From NCBI GenBank assembly GCA_016288205.1, contig JAEEYO010000033.1:1-36516 (forward strand): a DNA stretch of 36,516 nucleotides, given 5' to 3'. This document shows positions 7,884 to 16,497 of this stretch, piece by piece. Source of the DNA: Treponema sp. (lineage in GTDB: Bacteria; Spirochaetota; Spirochaetia; Treponematales; Treponemataceae). A program made the translations under genes and the position numbers. The stretch's first letter is position 1; every line of letters begins with the position of its first letter. The notes under the pieces are model-generated. The model searched no databases. It was not told where the DNA came from and worked only from the letters and a program-made list of their open reading frames with translations.

Positions 7884-7970
7884 CAAAAGTCCTATGAAAA
7901 ATGTTGGGTTAACAACAAAAGTCCTATGAAAAATGTTGACTTTGTTACAAAAGTGGTATAACATTTGTAG
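7884..7970. repeat. Three phased repeats (32-bp period) before a DUF4143 gene
   Basis: A 23-base unit beginning CAAAAGTCCTATGAAA is present identically at 7884-7906 and 7916-7938. A third, diverged copy (16 of 23 matches) starts at 7948. The three starts are spaced exactly 32 bases, about three helical turns, so all copies face the same side of the helix. The third copy overlaps the probable -10 box of the gene at 7983. The layout suggests an operator array; no known family of repeats is recognised. Confidence 0.65.
7936..7962 (+). promoter_or_regulatory. Probable promoter of the DUF4143 gene
   Basis: TTGACT at 7936-7941 and TATAAC at 7957-7962 are separated by 15 bases, slightly short for sigma70. 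The -35 overlaps the end of repeat copy 2 and the -10 lies in copy 3. The start codon follows after TAAGGAGG. Confidence 0.45.
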
Positions 7971-7982
7971 TAAGGAGGCATT

Positions 7983-9287
7983 ATGAAGCGTGATTTTATA
8001 GACAAACTGATTGAATGGAAGAAAAGCCGAAGAAGAAAGCCCCTGCTGATTACCGGCGTGCGTCAATGCGGAAAAACTCATGCCCTAAAGGAATTTGGAG
8101 CGCAATATTTTGAGAGCACCTGCTATGTCAATTTTGAGTCAGACTCCTCTTATGCCTCCGTTTTTGATTATGATTTTGACATTGACCGCATCATAAAGGA
8201 AATTGAGCTTCTGGAACAGTGCAAAATAACGGAAGGAAAGACGCTCTTGATTTTCGATGAGATTCAGGAAGCTCCCCGGGCAATCACCTCCCTTAAATAT
8301 TTTTGTGAAAACAAACCGAATCTGCATGTGGCATGTGCAGGCTCACTTTTGGGAGTGGCATTAAAAAAAGAAAACATTTCATTTCCCGTCGGAAAGGTGA
8401 ACCGTATGCAGATGTACCCAATGAGCTTCAAGGAATTTCTGGAGGCATTGGGCGAGGAAAAATATATCGCTCTTTTTTCTGATTGGAATATGTCCCGGGA
8501 AATTCCAGAGGCATTTGCAAAACAATTGGAGCATCTCTTAAAAGAGTATTACGTGGTTGGTGGAATGCCGGAAGTCGTGAAGGACTATGTGAGTTACAAA
8601 AACTTCAAGACGGTGCAGGAGATTCAGGATGAGATTCTTTCTGATTATGCGGATGATTTTTCAAAGCATGCTCCTGTTGCGGAGATAGAAAAAATCCGGC
8701 TTGTATGGGATTCCGTTCCAAAGCAGCTTGCTAAAGAAAACAAAAAGTTCGTGTTCTCACATGTGAAAGAAGGAAAAAGGGCTCATGAATTGGAGGCTGC
8801 TGTGCAGTGGTTAAAAAACGCGGGGCTTGTTCATCTTCTGGAACTTGTGCAGAATGCGGAAATTCCTCTTTCGTCAAATGCCGACGCAACTTACTTTAAA
8901 GTTTACATGGCAGACCAGGGACTTTTGTGCCGCAGACTTGGACTTGGCTATAAAGATTTTTTGGATGAAAATGATTCGTTAAAAACTTTTAAAGGTGCTG
9001 TCGTAGAGAATTATGTCTTGAATGAATTTATCAGGCAGGGAAAAAATCCATATTTCTGGAGAAGCGGAAACAGCGCGGAGCTTGATTTTTTATTTGAGGA
9101 CGACGGACAGATTTTTCCTGTGGAAGTAAAGGCCGCCACAAACACACAGGCCAAAAGCTACAAGCAGTTCTGCAAAAAATACAGCCCCAAAAAAGGATAC
9201 AAGCTTTCCCTAAAAAACATTGCGTCAAATGACTGTGAGGGAACCGAAACAATCAGCCTGCCATTGTACCTGGCTTGGAAAATGTGA
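7983..9287 (+). CDS. AAA_14 / DUF4143 ATP-binding protein
   Basis: A 434-residue protein with TAAGGAGG five bases before the ATG. Walker A GVRQCGKT is at 25-32 and Walker B LLIFDEIQEAP at 88-98, typical of AAA_14. SFPVGKVNRMQMYPMSFKEFL near 135-155 is the conserved link to the DUF4143 half, which includes a helical middle and a C-terminal ELDFLFEDDGQIFPVEVKA block. That last block resembles a PD-(D/E)XK nuclease core (D, then E-V-K). The family is common in anaerobes and archaea, often in many copies per genome, and its cellular function is not settled. It lies divergent from the WYL gene and convergent to the restriction operon. The repeats upstream suggest autoregulation, which is an inference. 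Confidence 0.88.
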   Translation: MKRDFIDKLIEWKKSRRRKPLLITGVRQCGKTHALKEFGAQYFESTCYVNFESDSSYASVFDYDFDIDRIIKEIELLEQCKITEGKTLLIFDEIQEAPRAITSLKYFCENKPNLHVACAGSLLGVALKKENISFPVGKVNRMQMYPMSFKEFLEALGEEKYIALFSDWNMSREIPEAFAKQLEHLLKEYYVVGGMPEVVKDYVSYKNFKTVQEIQDEILSDYADDFSKHAPVAEIEKIRLVWDSVPKQLAKENKKFVFSHVKEGKRAHELEAAVQWLKNAGLVHLLELVQNAEIPLSSNADATYFKVYMADQGLLCRRLGLGYKDFLDENDSLKTFKGAVVENYVLNEFIRQGKNPYFWRSGNSAELDFLFEDDGQIFPVEVKAATNTQAKSYKQFCKKYSPKKGYKLSLKNIASNDCEGTETISLPLYLAWKM

Positions 9288-9337
9288 CGGGGGGGCAGGG
9301 GAAATGGTCACGCATCAGGGGTTGCAAACCACAATTA

Positions 9338-12300
9338 TCAGGAAGATTTGTGAGAAATGGAGGCGTCAAACAGCTCATCCAGCTTTTGTTGCAGCGTACC
9401 TTCCTTTGCGTAAGGCAATGCATCAAGTAGTCTGAAATTATGCTTCAAACTATCAGCGTTATCTGAAAATCCCAAAATGTAATTTGTCGCAATTTTATAA
9501 ATAATTTCTGTTGGAGCAAGTCCATAAACTTGTTTTTCAAAGATGTGTCTTAGCCGTTCTTTTTCATCGGGAAATTGTTTTTTCATTTTCTCACTTTGAT
9601 AAAGTCGTTTTACTATCTCTGTTATGTAAAGTCCAGACTTCATATAAAGATCAATAAAAGTTTTGTCTTTGTCGTCAAAACATCCTGGATTCTCTTTTTC
9701 AAGCATATCAACCATTCGTTTTACAACATCTTTTGGTGTGAAGATTTGATTTGTTTTCTGTGGTGGAATATAGTCGAAAATATCCTCGATGCTTTTTTCG
9801 TCAAAATAATCAGCCAATCGTTTTTTTAGTGACAGAAATTCTTTTATTGAATCATCGAAAACTACTTCATCAAAAAGATGTCCATCAAAATGTTTCTTTT
9901 CTCCTGTTTCTTCTTCTGTATAATCTCCTCCATCTCGAAGAAATTTAAATTGATCCAATGTAATGCTTGTTACTTCTTCAAAAACTTTTCCAGGAATGGT
10001 TGTGTCAAAAGTTGCGAGCGTTACAGTGCCATCTCCATAAGCCATTAGGAATGAAGGAATGGTTCTGGAAAATCCTCTTAAATGATCCCTTACTCCATTT
10101 TCTATGTCGCTTTTCATTCTGTCCTTTATATTTGTTTCGACAGTGCGGATTGTTGTCTGTGCTGATTGGTCCACAAAATCTTGAATTGCATTCGTCAAGT
10201 TCTCTTGAAAGTCTGCGAGAACTTCTTGTTTTTTCAATGCGAATTCTCTGTCGATTTCTTCGCTTGTTTTTCTGCTTGCATGTCTGTTTTGTTGGGCTTC
10301 TACACGTTCCTTTTCCAGAATGTTTTCCTGAATTTTATAATTGCCGTGAAGCTTATCAACCATGCGGTCAACTTCATAATTGAGTTTGCTTTCAATTTGC
10401 TTGCTGTCAGATTTTTTCATCTCGCTTCCATAAGCAGCCTCTGCTGATTCTACGACACCTTTTACCGTTTTTTCCTTAAAGAAATCTTTGAGCTTGTAAA
10501 GTACTGCATCCGCTTTTGAAGGTTCTGTCTCAATTTTTGAGAATGCGTCCTCAACTTTTTCTTCCATTATTTCGTCATAGATTTTTTTGCCGAAGACGTC
10601 CATCGTGCGTCCGATTACAAAATCCTCTGAAAGCTCTACTTCTCCTTCTTCATTAAGAGACAATTCATCCTTTATTTCCCTCGTAAGATTTACTTTCGTT
10701 TTTGGCTCTTCTATTCTCTCAAACTTTTCAATGATATCCAACACTTCTTTGGGAGCTGAGAACACATTGCTGATATTCTGGAATAGGAAGTTGCTCATAA
10801 AACCTCGACGGACAACCTCAACAGAGCGGATTTTTCGTGGAATTGAAAGAACTTCTCTTGCATCAAGTTCAACTAGTTTTCCGTTTTCGTCTTCACCGAT
10901 TACTGGGAAGAAGTTCAAAAGCTTTCTGATATTTGATTCCCTTTCATCGCTTGTTCCACCACCTGTTGCTGTTGTCGGATTCAAGTTGTTAGCAAACTGC
11001 TCGTAAATTGTAAGTGTACGTGCCGGGTCAAAGTCAAATACATAGGCATTTTCTTTTCTAAAATTTTCTGTACCGTATTTGAAAAGACAAGGATTCTGTG
11101 CTCTGAATGCAGCCTGCATATATAAAGCTGGCGACTTAATGTTGCTGAGCATGAGAACAGCAGTCCATTCTGGAATTGTAATTCCTGTTGTAAGTTGACC
11201 TACCGACAAAGTAATTGTCTTGTCGTTTTCGGCGATAGCCTTTTTTACTTTATCGTAGGATTTCAAGTTTTCGTCTGAATCGTCAACTTTTCCATCACCA
11301 AAAGCAGGAACAATTTCATATTGTTTGAAAACTGGATGCTCTCTTAATTTTTTTGTAAGAAGTTTTGCACTTTCAATTCTGTTTAACAGCCAGAATGTAT
11401 GCTTTAGTTCATTCCTAAGTTCTGGTGTAGAGAAAGGGAACTTTTCCTGTGTTGTTAGCGCGTCTAAAAATTTATCGACGGAAGAGTTGTACTTAAACGT
11501 TCCGTTTTCAACAGCAAAGAACTCGTTTAAGTCAAAGGCGTATTCTTCTGTTATGCCCTGAATTTCTATACCTTGCTTGAGTTCATCGCGGATAATCTCT
11601 GACATCTGATAGGTAAAAAGATTGAGCTTTGGAAGTGTTGCGTAAGGATTTTCTTCCTGCTTTGAATTATCCCAGTTTGCTTTCATTTCCTGCTCGTCGG
11701 CATAAGTCCAGTTGAAGATTGCCCTGTCTTCAAATTTGCTGTTCGCCAGAGCCTTGAACGGAGTTCCCGAAAGATGAAGTGTGAAAGAGCGTTTTATTTG
11801 GTCAAAGGCAATGTCAGTCTTGTACGTGTCTACTCCTTCGTGAGCCTCGTCAATTATCAGCACATCCCATACAGTGTCTTTCAGTTCCTTAAGTTTGTCC
11901 GTCGCATTTGCCTTGTCGCTGAAATAGATTGAGCCTTTTAAATCCTGCAATGAAACAAACTCAATCAACTTTGGATTTGCGTCCTTTATCTTTGTAAACT
12001 GCTCATAGTTTATGACAAGCGGCCTGCCTTTGATTCCGTCAACATTGCTTACAAAATAATAGCCCGATTGCCTTCCCAAAAACTGCTCGTAGTCTGAGTA
12101 CCAAGAGTTTGCGATTGCAGGTCTGTTCGTGACGATGAGGACTTTTGAGGCATTCTTTTTCTGGATAAAATCATAGGAAGAAAGCGTCTTTCCAAAACGG
12201 GGCTTGGCGTTCCAAAGAAACTCACAGTCTTTTCGCTCCTTTGAATATGCGAGGGTCTGATTAACGGCATCTTCCTGTTCCTTTCGCAATTTATATACGG

Positions 12301-12715
12301 ACACTTCGTTGATGTCACCGCCAACTCCGCGATTGGAACGGAAATCATAGAATTTGATTTTCGAATCATTCGGTGAAATGTGGAACCATTCGTTTTCATC
12401 GTCCTTGGCAAAGTATTCGTTTCCTTCGTCCTGAGGTTGCTTAATTCCGTTTCTCCGCAAGTAGGCATGAAACTGCTTGTCTGTAAAAGTGTCGCCGCTG
12501 CCGTCCTCAAAAAAAGCGTTGCCCTGCCATTCTTTCTGTGCCTTTATTCCCGCCGTGTGGGTCTGCTGCTTTATCCGCTCGTTCACGTCCTGTTCCGTGT
12601 AACCGATTTTGATGTAGCCGTTATGATATTCAACGCCCGGAGTTGTGTAGGCATAAATCATGGGTACGACTTTTTCTGAGCTCTTGATGTTTGTGTTGTT
12701 TTTTTCGTCTTTCAT
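9338..12715 (-). CDS. GIY-YIG-like / DEAH helicase restriction subunit with methyltransferase-like C-terminus
   Basis: This 1125-residue protein is the last gene of the restriction operon; its ATG is one base after the methyltransferase stop. Residues about 18-95 (IYAYTTPG, NGYIKIGYT, NERIKQQ) look like a GIY-YIG/T5orf172-type nuclease domain. Helicase motifs follow: KPRFGKT (171-177) as motif I, IIDEAH (287-292) as motif II, LSGTP (315-319) as motif III, and MQAAFRAQNP as motif VI. The C-terminal 140 residues contain NQIFTPKDVVKRMVD and FIDLYMKSGLYITEIVKRL, which resemble motifs X and I of N6-adenine methyltransferases but with the glycine-rich loop degraded. The protein should translocate and cut DNA lacking the partner's methylation. 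Assignment to a restriction helicase is firm; nuclease domain type and subtype are inferred. Confidence 0.82.
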   Translation of the reverse strand: MKDEKNNTNIKSSEKVVPMIYAYTTPGVEYHNGYIKIGYTEQDVNERIKQQTHTAGIKAQKEWQGNAFFEDGSGDTFTDKQFHAYLRRNGIKQPQDEGNEYFAKDDENEWFHISPNDSKIKFYDFRSNRGVGGDINEVSVYKLRKEQEDAVNQTLAYSKERKDCEFLWNAKPRFGKTLSSYDFIQKKNASKVLIVTNRPAIANSWYSDYEQFLGRQSGYYFVSNVDGIKGRPLVINYEQFTKIKDANPKLIEFVSLQDLKGSIYFSDKANATDKLKELKDTVWDVLIIDEAHEGVDTYKTDIAFDQIKRSFTLHLSGTPFKALANSKFEDRAIFNWTYADEQEMKANWDNSKQEENPYATLPKLNLFTYQMSEIIRDELKQGIEIQGITEEYAFDLNEFFAVENGTFKYNSSVDKFLDALTTQEKFPFSTPELRNELKHTFWLLNRIESAKLLTKKLREHPVFKQYEIVPAFGDGKVDDSDENLKSYDKVKKAIAENDKTITLSVGQLTTGITIPEWTAVLMLSNIKSPALYMQAAFRAQNPCLFKYGTENFRKENAYVFDFDPARTLTIYEQFANNLNPTTATGGGTSDERESNIRKLLNFFPVIGEDENGKLVELDAREVLSIPRKIRSVEVVRRGFMSNFLFQNISNVFSAPKEVLDIIEKFERIEEPKTKVNLTREIKDELSLNEEGEVELSEDFVIGRTMDVFGKKIYDEIMEEKVEDAFSKIETEPSKADAVLYKLKDFFKEKTVKGVVESAEAAYGSEMKKSDSKQIESKLNYEVDRMVDKLHGNYKIQENILEKERVEAQQNRHASRKTSEEIDREFALKKQEVLADFQENLTNAIQDFVDQSAQTTIRTVETNIKDRMKSDIENGVRDHLRGFSRTIPSFLMAYGDGTVTLATFDTTIPGKVFEEVTSITLDQFKFLRDGGDYTEEETGEKKHFDGHLFDEVVFDDSIKEFLSLKKRLADYFDEKSIEDIFDYIPPQKTNQIFTPKDVVKRMVDMLEKENPGCFDDKDKTFIDLYMKSGLYITEIVKRLYQSEKMKKQFPDEKERLRHIFEKQVYGLAPTEIIYKIATNYILGFSDNADSLKHNFRLLDALPYAKEGTLQQKLDELFDASISHKSS

Positions 12716-12716
12716 T

Positions 12717-13763
12717 TTATGCCATCTCCTTTACGTGGGTTTCGATAAAATTGATTTCTTCATCCGAGAGCTTGTATTTTTTGTAAAGCTGCCTGTCGAT
12801 TTCCGCTATGGATTTTGTCCAGTCGATATCCGATTGTGGGGTGAAGTCTTGGAGGGGGACATACTTCCATTTATCAGGCGTAATGGCCTGTGTAGCCTTT
12901 AAGATTCCAAGCATAAAGCGTACAAATTTGGATTTGATATATGATGAAGCATTTTCTGCTTCTGATTTTGTTGAAAATTTACCTATGCTTAAAAAGGATT
13001 CTGTGCTACCAACTCTTTTTTCTCCAATTGTAGGTATACCGCATATTCTGGCCGGAATAGGTTTCCCGATTGTTCCAGCAGCTCCATCGGCTCCTGCTAT
13101 AAATAACTTATAATAATCAATATTATCTGGTGAGATTATGTATTCAGCTTTTATAAATTTTGTTGTGCGCTCATTACCCTGCCGTCCGTATATTAACAGC
13201 ATATTTGATTCTGTTTTTTCATTTGAAAAAATACTAGGCATTTTTTCGAATACATTCGATTTCAAATCGAAATCATGTCCATCGCTTAAAACACCTTTTA
13301 ATTCAGGATGCTGTTTGTATAGCTCTTCTGAAAAGTGATATGAATAAGCAGATTTTACTATTTCAGAAAACGAGGAAAATGTTTTATTCTCAACAACTTT
13401 CTTTCTTATTGTGTTTACTTCAGGAAAACTGGAATAAACTTCGATAGGAGTAAACTCCTTTTTATGATCGTGATATGATATAGCAATACCACCTGTAATC
13501 GATGTATTCGGGAAAAAAGTTCTTGCATCTGATTCATATTGCAGGATATGAAAATGTTTGTCATTTAGCATTTTGTTATTCCAAGATTTTGGAGTACTGC
13601 CAGCGTTAAACAAAAATCTCCCTGGGTGAATTAGTTCAACGGCATTTGCTATTTTATATGCCTCATCAATGAAAATATTGTAGATTTGCGGAGCATAATT
13701 ATCATTATTTCCAATTGTTTCATCTTGATACGGCGGATTCCCAATTGCAAAATCAAATTTCAT
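12717..13763 (-). CDS. Eco57I-type adenine methyltransferase, catalytic (motif IV) half
   Basis: The start at 13763 is set by AGAGGGG about seven bases upstream, inside the end of the preceding gene; a longer frame to 13814 has no such signal. The 348-residue protein opens MKFDFAIGNPPYQDE, with the N6-adenine methyltransferase catalytic motif NPPY at 9-12. The rest (FIDEAYKIANAVELIHPGRFLFN, TGGIAISYHDH, later IVKSAYSYHFSE and a C-terminal helix) resembles the Eco57I methylase and target-recognition region. It lacks the SAM-binding motif I, which is in the neighbouring 306-residue protein, so the two must act together. Gene order, two-base spacing and preserved motifs argue for a functional split, not a frameshift. 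It should methylate adenine in the recognition sequence; that sequence cannot be read from the protein. Confidence 0.85.
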   Translation of the reverse strand: MKFDFAIGNPPYQDETIGNNDNYAPQIYNIFIDEAYKIANAVELIHPGRFLFNAGSTPKSWNNKMLNDKHFHILQYESDARTFFPNTSITGGIAISYHDHKKEFTPIEVYSSFPEVNTIRKKVVENKTFSSFSEIVKSAYSYHFSEELYKQHPELKGVLSDGHDFDLKSNVFEKMPSIFSNEKTESNMLLIYGRQGNERTTKFIKAEYIISPDNIDYYKLFIAGADGAAGTIGKPIPARICGIPTIGEKRVGSTESFLSIGKFSTKSEAENASSYIKSKFVRFMLGILKATQAITPDKWKYVPLQDFTPQSDIDWTKSIAEIDRQLYKKYKLSDEEINFIETHVKEMA

Positions 13764-13765
13764 TT

Positions 13766-14686
13766 TTATCCCCTCTTTATGTTTTTGTATGTCAAAGATT
13801 TTTTTGAGGTCCAATCAAAAATCTTGCAGTCAATTTGCTCAGGTCCAGAATCCTTTGCTCCAAGATCAAAATCAAAAAGATCCAGTTGCATAGGTTTCGG
13901 CTTCATAAAAGGAATGGTTCCCGTAATGCCGTCCATCTGCCATAGATTCCAAACGATTACTTTTGTTACTTCTTTTACTTCTGTTTCTGTCGGGATTCGA
14001 TTTAAATGTTCCTGCATATAATCTACAAATGTATTCAAGAGGTTTATTCTGGCAATGAGAAGGTTGTCGCCCTGAAACTCATATCCGTAGACGCTTTGAA
14101 AAGCCCTGTAAGTCCATTTGAGCCAGTCATCTTCGTTCTGTGCGTTCTCACTTACGATTCGAAGTTTTCTGTCAAGGATTCCGATTCTTTTGTGTATGGG
14201 GATAATTTCACCTGTTGTTGTGTCATAGCGCGAAACAATATAAGGTGCTTCGCCACAGGTTATTTCAAGCCGTTTTGAATTTATGTACTTCTGCCAGTCT
14301 TTTGGATTCTCAAATTGAATTTTTTCTGTAGTCGGAATCCAATCCTGTCCTTTTTCAGTGTTGAATACATTTTCACGGCCGAACCATTCAACATCGCAAT
14401 GGTTGTTCATTTTGTTGCAGACCCAGGATGGTGTAAAAACTTCAGCCTTGTTCCGTGTTCGTTCCGACTGTTCGTCTTCTGATTTTGTAAATCGTGGTTG
14501 GATCAGTGCTGAAAGACCATCTTTTAGTAGGATCTGTGTAATCTGGTCGGTTTCCTTTATTTGATTAGCATTAAGACTATACGAATTTGTAGCAAAAATT
14601 ATATTTTTACCCGTAGTTTTATCTTTCAAAAGAAGATTCAAGACTTTGGAAACTGGATAGTTGTTGAAATCAATAAGTTTATCCAT
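13766..14686 (-). CDS. Methyltransferase SAM-binding (motif X/I) half
   Basis: A 306-residue protein with GGAG nine bases before its ATG. It carries NKAEVFTPSWVCNKMN (about 79-93), matching methyltransferase motif X, and LEITCGEAPY (about 140-149), matching a motif I variant. A helix GYEFQGDNLLIARINLL (about 202-217) resembles the strand-helix that follows motif III in Eco57I-like enzymes. The catalytic NPPY is missing and is found in the next gene two bases downstream, so this is the first half of a split modification enzyme. The C-terminus ends in a charged tail (QLDLFDFDLGAKD) that could be the docking segment. It is the first gene of the operon and faces a divergent XRE regulator across an operator-rich gap. 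Confidence 0.82.
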   Translation of the reverse strand: MDKLIDFNNYPVSKVLNLLLKDKTTGKNIIFATNSYSLNANQIKETDQITQILLKDGLSALIQPRFTKSEDEQSERTRNKAEVFTPSWVCNKMNNHCDVEWFGRENVFNTEKGQDWIPTTEKIQFENPKDWQKYINSKRLEITCGEAPYIVSRYDTTTGEIIPIHKRIGILDRKLRIVSENAQNEDDWLKWTYRAFQSVYGYEFQGDNLLIARINLLNTFVDYMQEHLNRIPTETEVKEVTKVIVWNLWQMDGITGTIPFMKPKPMQLDLFDFDLGAKDSGPEQIDCKIFDWTSKKSLTYKNIKRG

Positions 14687-14709
14687 TCGGGGTACTCCAA
14701 TTTACCGTA

Positions 14710-14819
14710 CGACAAGAACAACTGTCGACTTTTTGGAATTAAATAAATAGTTGTCGCTTTCTCATTTTATAAATATTTGTCGAGATTATCAAGCACTTTG
14801 CGACAGATATTTATAAAAT
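14710..14819. promoter_or_regulatory. Operator cluster between the restriction operon and XRE regulator
   Basis: Five CGACA/TGTCG half-sites lie in 97 bases: 14710-14714, 14723-14727, 14752-14756, 14778-14782 and 14801-14805. The first two form an inverted pair. The unit ATAAATATTTGTCG is present at 14769-14782, with one change at 14743-14756, and inverted with one change at 14801-14814. The last two belong to a 19-base inverted repeat (14764-14782 and 14801-14819, one mismatch). TATAAA at 14812-14817 could be the -10 of the XRE gene and lies in the right arm. Control by the XRE protein of both genes is inferred. Confidence 0.62.
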
Positions 14820-14826
14820 ACTTTAC

Positions 14827-15183
14827 ATGGGATTCTGGAAGAAAGCTGAGGTCGAATTAGATTATTATGGTTTATCTCGTAAGGAATTATCTGCAAAGAG
14901 CGGTGTTCCAATGACTACCATCAACCGTGCCATGGAACGTGACTCACAGCCGTTTGCTCTGGATGCTCTGCGCGTAGCCAAGGCATTGCATGTTTCTCTT
15001 GAATATCTTCTGGACTTGCCGGAAACAAAGGCTGACGGTAAGAAAACTGATGCCGATGAATCCCATCAAATAGAAATGTACAAAAAGTACCATGCGATAA
15101 TCGAGACTCTGGAAAGGCTGCCGCAGACAAAGCAAAAGGGTACCTTGGAAATCATAAAATCTCTTGCAGAATTGTGTAAATAA
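14827..15183 (+). CDS. XRE-family regulator, probable controller of the restriction operon
   Basis: A 118-residue protein with an N-terminal helix-turn-helix: LSRKELSAKSGVPMTTINRAMERDSQPFALDALRVAKALHVSLEYLL (about 15-62), the canonical XRE/Cro fold. A charged linker (KADGKKTDADE) leads to a C-terminal helical segment that may dimerise. There is no Shine-Dalgarno sequence; a TATAAA box ends nine bases before the ATG (an overlapping TAAAAT ends seven before), so the mRNA is probably leaderless. Controller (C) proteins of restriction-modification systems have the same fold, and leaderless C transcripts are known (for example C.AhdI). It is divergent from the methyltransferase genes and faces the operator cluster. 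The function as a controller is inferred from position; the fold is firm. It is somewhat longer than classical C proteins (about 80-100 residues). Confidence 0.82.
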   Translation: MGFWKKAEVELDYYGLSRKELSAKSGVPMTTINRAMERDSQPFALDALRVAKALHVSLEYLLDLPETKADGKKTDADESHQIEMYKKYHAIIETLERLPQTKQKGTLEIIKSLAELCK

Positions 15184-15268
15184 AGATACTCAGATTGATT
15201 CAGATACGCTTGAAACTTAGTTGCGAGTAACGGCATTTACGATTTTGTGATATGAATGGCTTAAATCC

Positions 15269-16462
15269 CTAATACAAAAATCCCAAAAGCCACAGGGGGA
15301 TTCTCCGGTCCGTGCCAAACTCTATGTCGTCGGCAAGAATGTATGAATTGGGGATGTCCTGAATCTGTTTTCGCTTTTTGTTTTTTCCGCCTATCTCAAA
15401 TGTAAATTTTTTGTCCACGAAGAAGTCGCTTTTTTCAGAAAATAAAACTTCATGTGAATGGGAAAGCTGATTGAATGCGAATGTCTCGCGGACATTGCCC
15501 TCATTGGTTTCTATGTCGCCGAGCAAGTACATCAGGTTTGTGTTTTCCAGAAAAATTTTATCAGGCTTCTCCAGATTTCCAAGCCCGCGGGATTTTTTGA
15601 AAACCTGAAAAATTAACTTTGATTCCTCAAGATATTGAAAATACTGGAGCAGAGTTTGACGTGCTATCTGAATGCGGGAAGAAAGCTCCGTGGTGTTCGG
15701 AATAAAGGGGGCGGATTTTCCGATGGCGGACAAGAGTTTTTTTATCTTCCCGATGTATGCGACCTCCACTTTTCTGAGCAGGGGCAGTTCCACTTCAAGA
15801 ATCATGTTTACCGTCTCATTCAAGCGGGTGTAATAATCGTCGATGCCTTCCAAAAAATATGGGTAGTAACCGAACTTCAAATAATCATCAAAGAATTCAA
15901 AGGGCTTGATTTTTGAAACTATGTCGGCAGAAAGCTTTTCGTTTTTCTTAAGTATTTCATCAAGTGTCAGAATTGGAAAATCAGCATCCGCAGTCAGTTT
16001 CAGATATTCTCTGAACGAAAGTCCCTGAAGATTGTAGACAAGGGCACGTCGGCTTAAATCTGAGCGCGCGTTTAAAATTTCAAGCAGCGACGATCCTGTA
16101 AACGCGACATGAAGCTCGGGGTAATCATCATAAATGTTTTTAATTGTTCTTGACCAGTCAGGATATTTGTGCACTTCATCCAGGAAAAGAAACCGTCCTC
16201 CGTGTTTTGCAAATGAATCCACAAAATCAAGAAGCGAATGGTCAGAAAAATAAAGATTGTCCAGACTTACATAAATGACTTTCTCAAGGTTCTTAAAGGT
16301 CTTTTTTATGTGCTGGAGCATGAGCGTCGTTTTTCCTGTTCCCCTGGCTCCCCGGATGCATATAAGGCGGGCCTTCCAGTTTATCTGGGCCTCAAGATTT
16401 CTGATAAAATCCATGTTCGTTGAGGCTATTTTTTTCCTAAACAGTTCTGTGAGCTTTTCCAT
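15269..16462 (-). CDS. AAA_14 / DUF4143 ATP-binding protein
   Basis: A 397-residue protein with Walker A GARGTGKT at 38-45 and Walker B FLFLDEVHKYP at 91-101, then GSSLLEI, LSRRALVYNLQGLSFREYL and a helical DUF4143 half. The C-terminus has KSDFFVDKKFTFEIGGKNK, the E-I-G-G-K variant of the family's nuclease-like block, and ends IPLWLLGFLY, a typical tail of this subgroup. It is a different subgroup from the protein at 7983. The ATG has no Shine-Dalgarno and is six bases after a TATACT box, implying a leaderless mRNA. Three palindromes spaced 33 bases overlap the promoter. The family's role is unknown; DNA-linked stress or defence functions have been suggested only from genomic context. Confidence 0.88.
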   Translation of the reverse strand: MEKLTELFRKKIASTNMDFIRNLEAQINWKARLICIRGARGTGKTTLMLQHIKKTFKNLEKVIYVSLDNLYFSDHSLLDFVDSFAKHGGRFLFLDEVHKYPDWSRTIKNIYDDYPELHVAFTGSSLLEILNARSDLSRRALVYNLQGLSFREYLKLTADADFPILTLDEILKKNEKLSADIVSKIKPFEFFDDYLKFGYYPYFLEGIDDYYTRLNETVNMILEVELPLLRKVEVAYIGKIKKLLSAIGKSAPFIPNTTELSSRIQIARQTLLQYFQYLEESKLIFQVFKKSRGLGNLEKPDKIFLENTNLMYLLGDIETNEGNVRETFAFNQLSHSHEVLFSEKSDFFVDKKFTFEIGGKNKKRKQIQDIPNSYILADDIEFGTDRRIPLWLLGFLY

Positions 16463-16468
16463 GATTAC

Positions 16469-16497
16469 AGTATACTACATTTTCCCGGATTTGTTAA
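16469..16497 (-). promoter_or_regulatory. Promoter of the second DUF4143 gene, probably leaderless
   Basis: On the minus strand TTAACA (16492-16497) and TATACT (16469-16474) are separated by exactly 17 bases, a good sigma70 promoter. Six bases follow before the ATG, so transcription should begin at or next to the start codon. The -35 hexamer is part of the first palindrome of the repeat array. Confidence 0.7.

Noticed and set aside
7884..7970. CRISPR array
   Set aside because: Only three repeats, with 9-base gaps that are far too short for spacers, and the last copy merges with a promoter. The same applies to the array at 16491-16576.
13761..13814. Frameshift splitting one methyltransferase gene
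   Set aside because: Each half has its own Shine-Dalgarno and the second starts two bases after the first stop, with the motif order intact. A designed split is more likely than a recent mutation.
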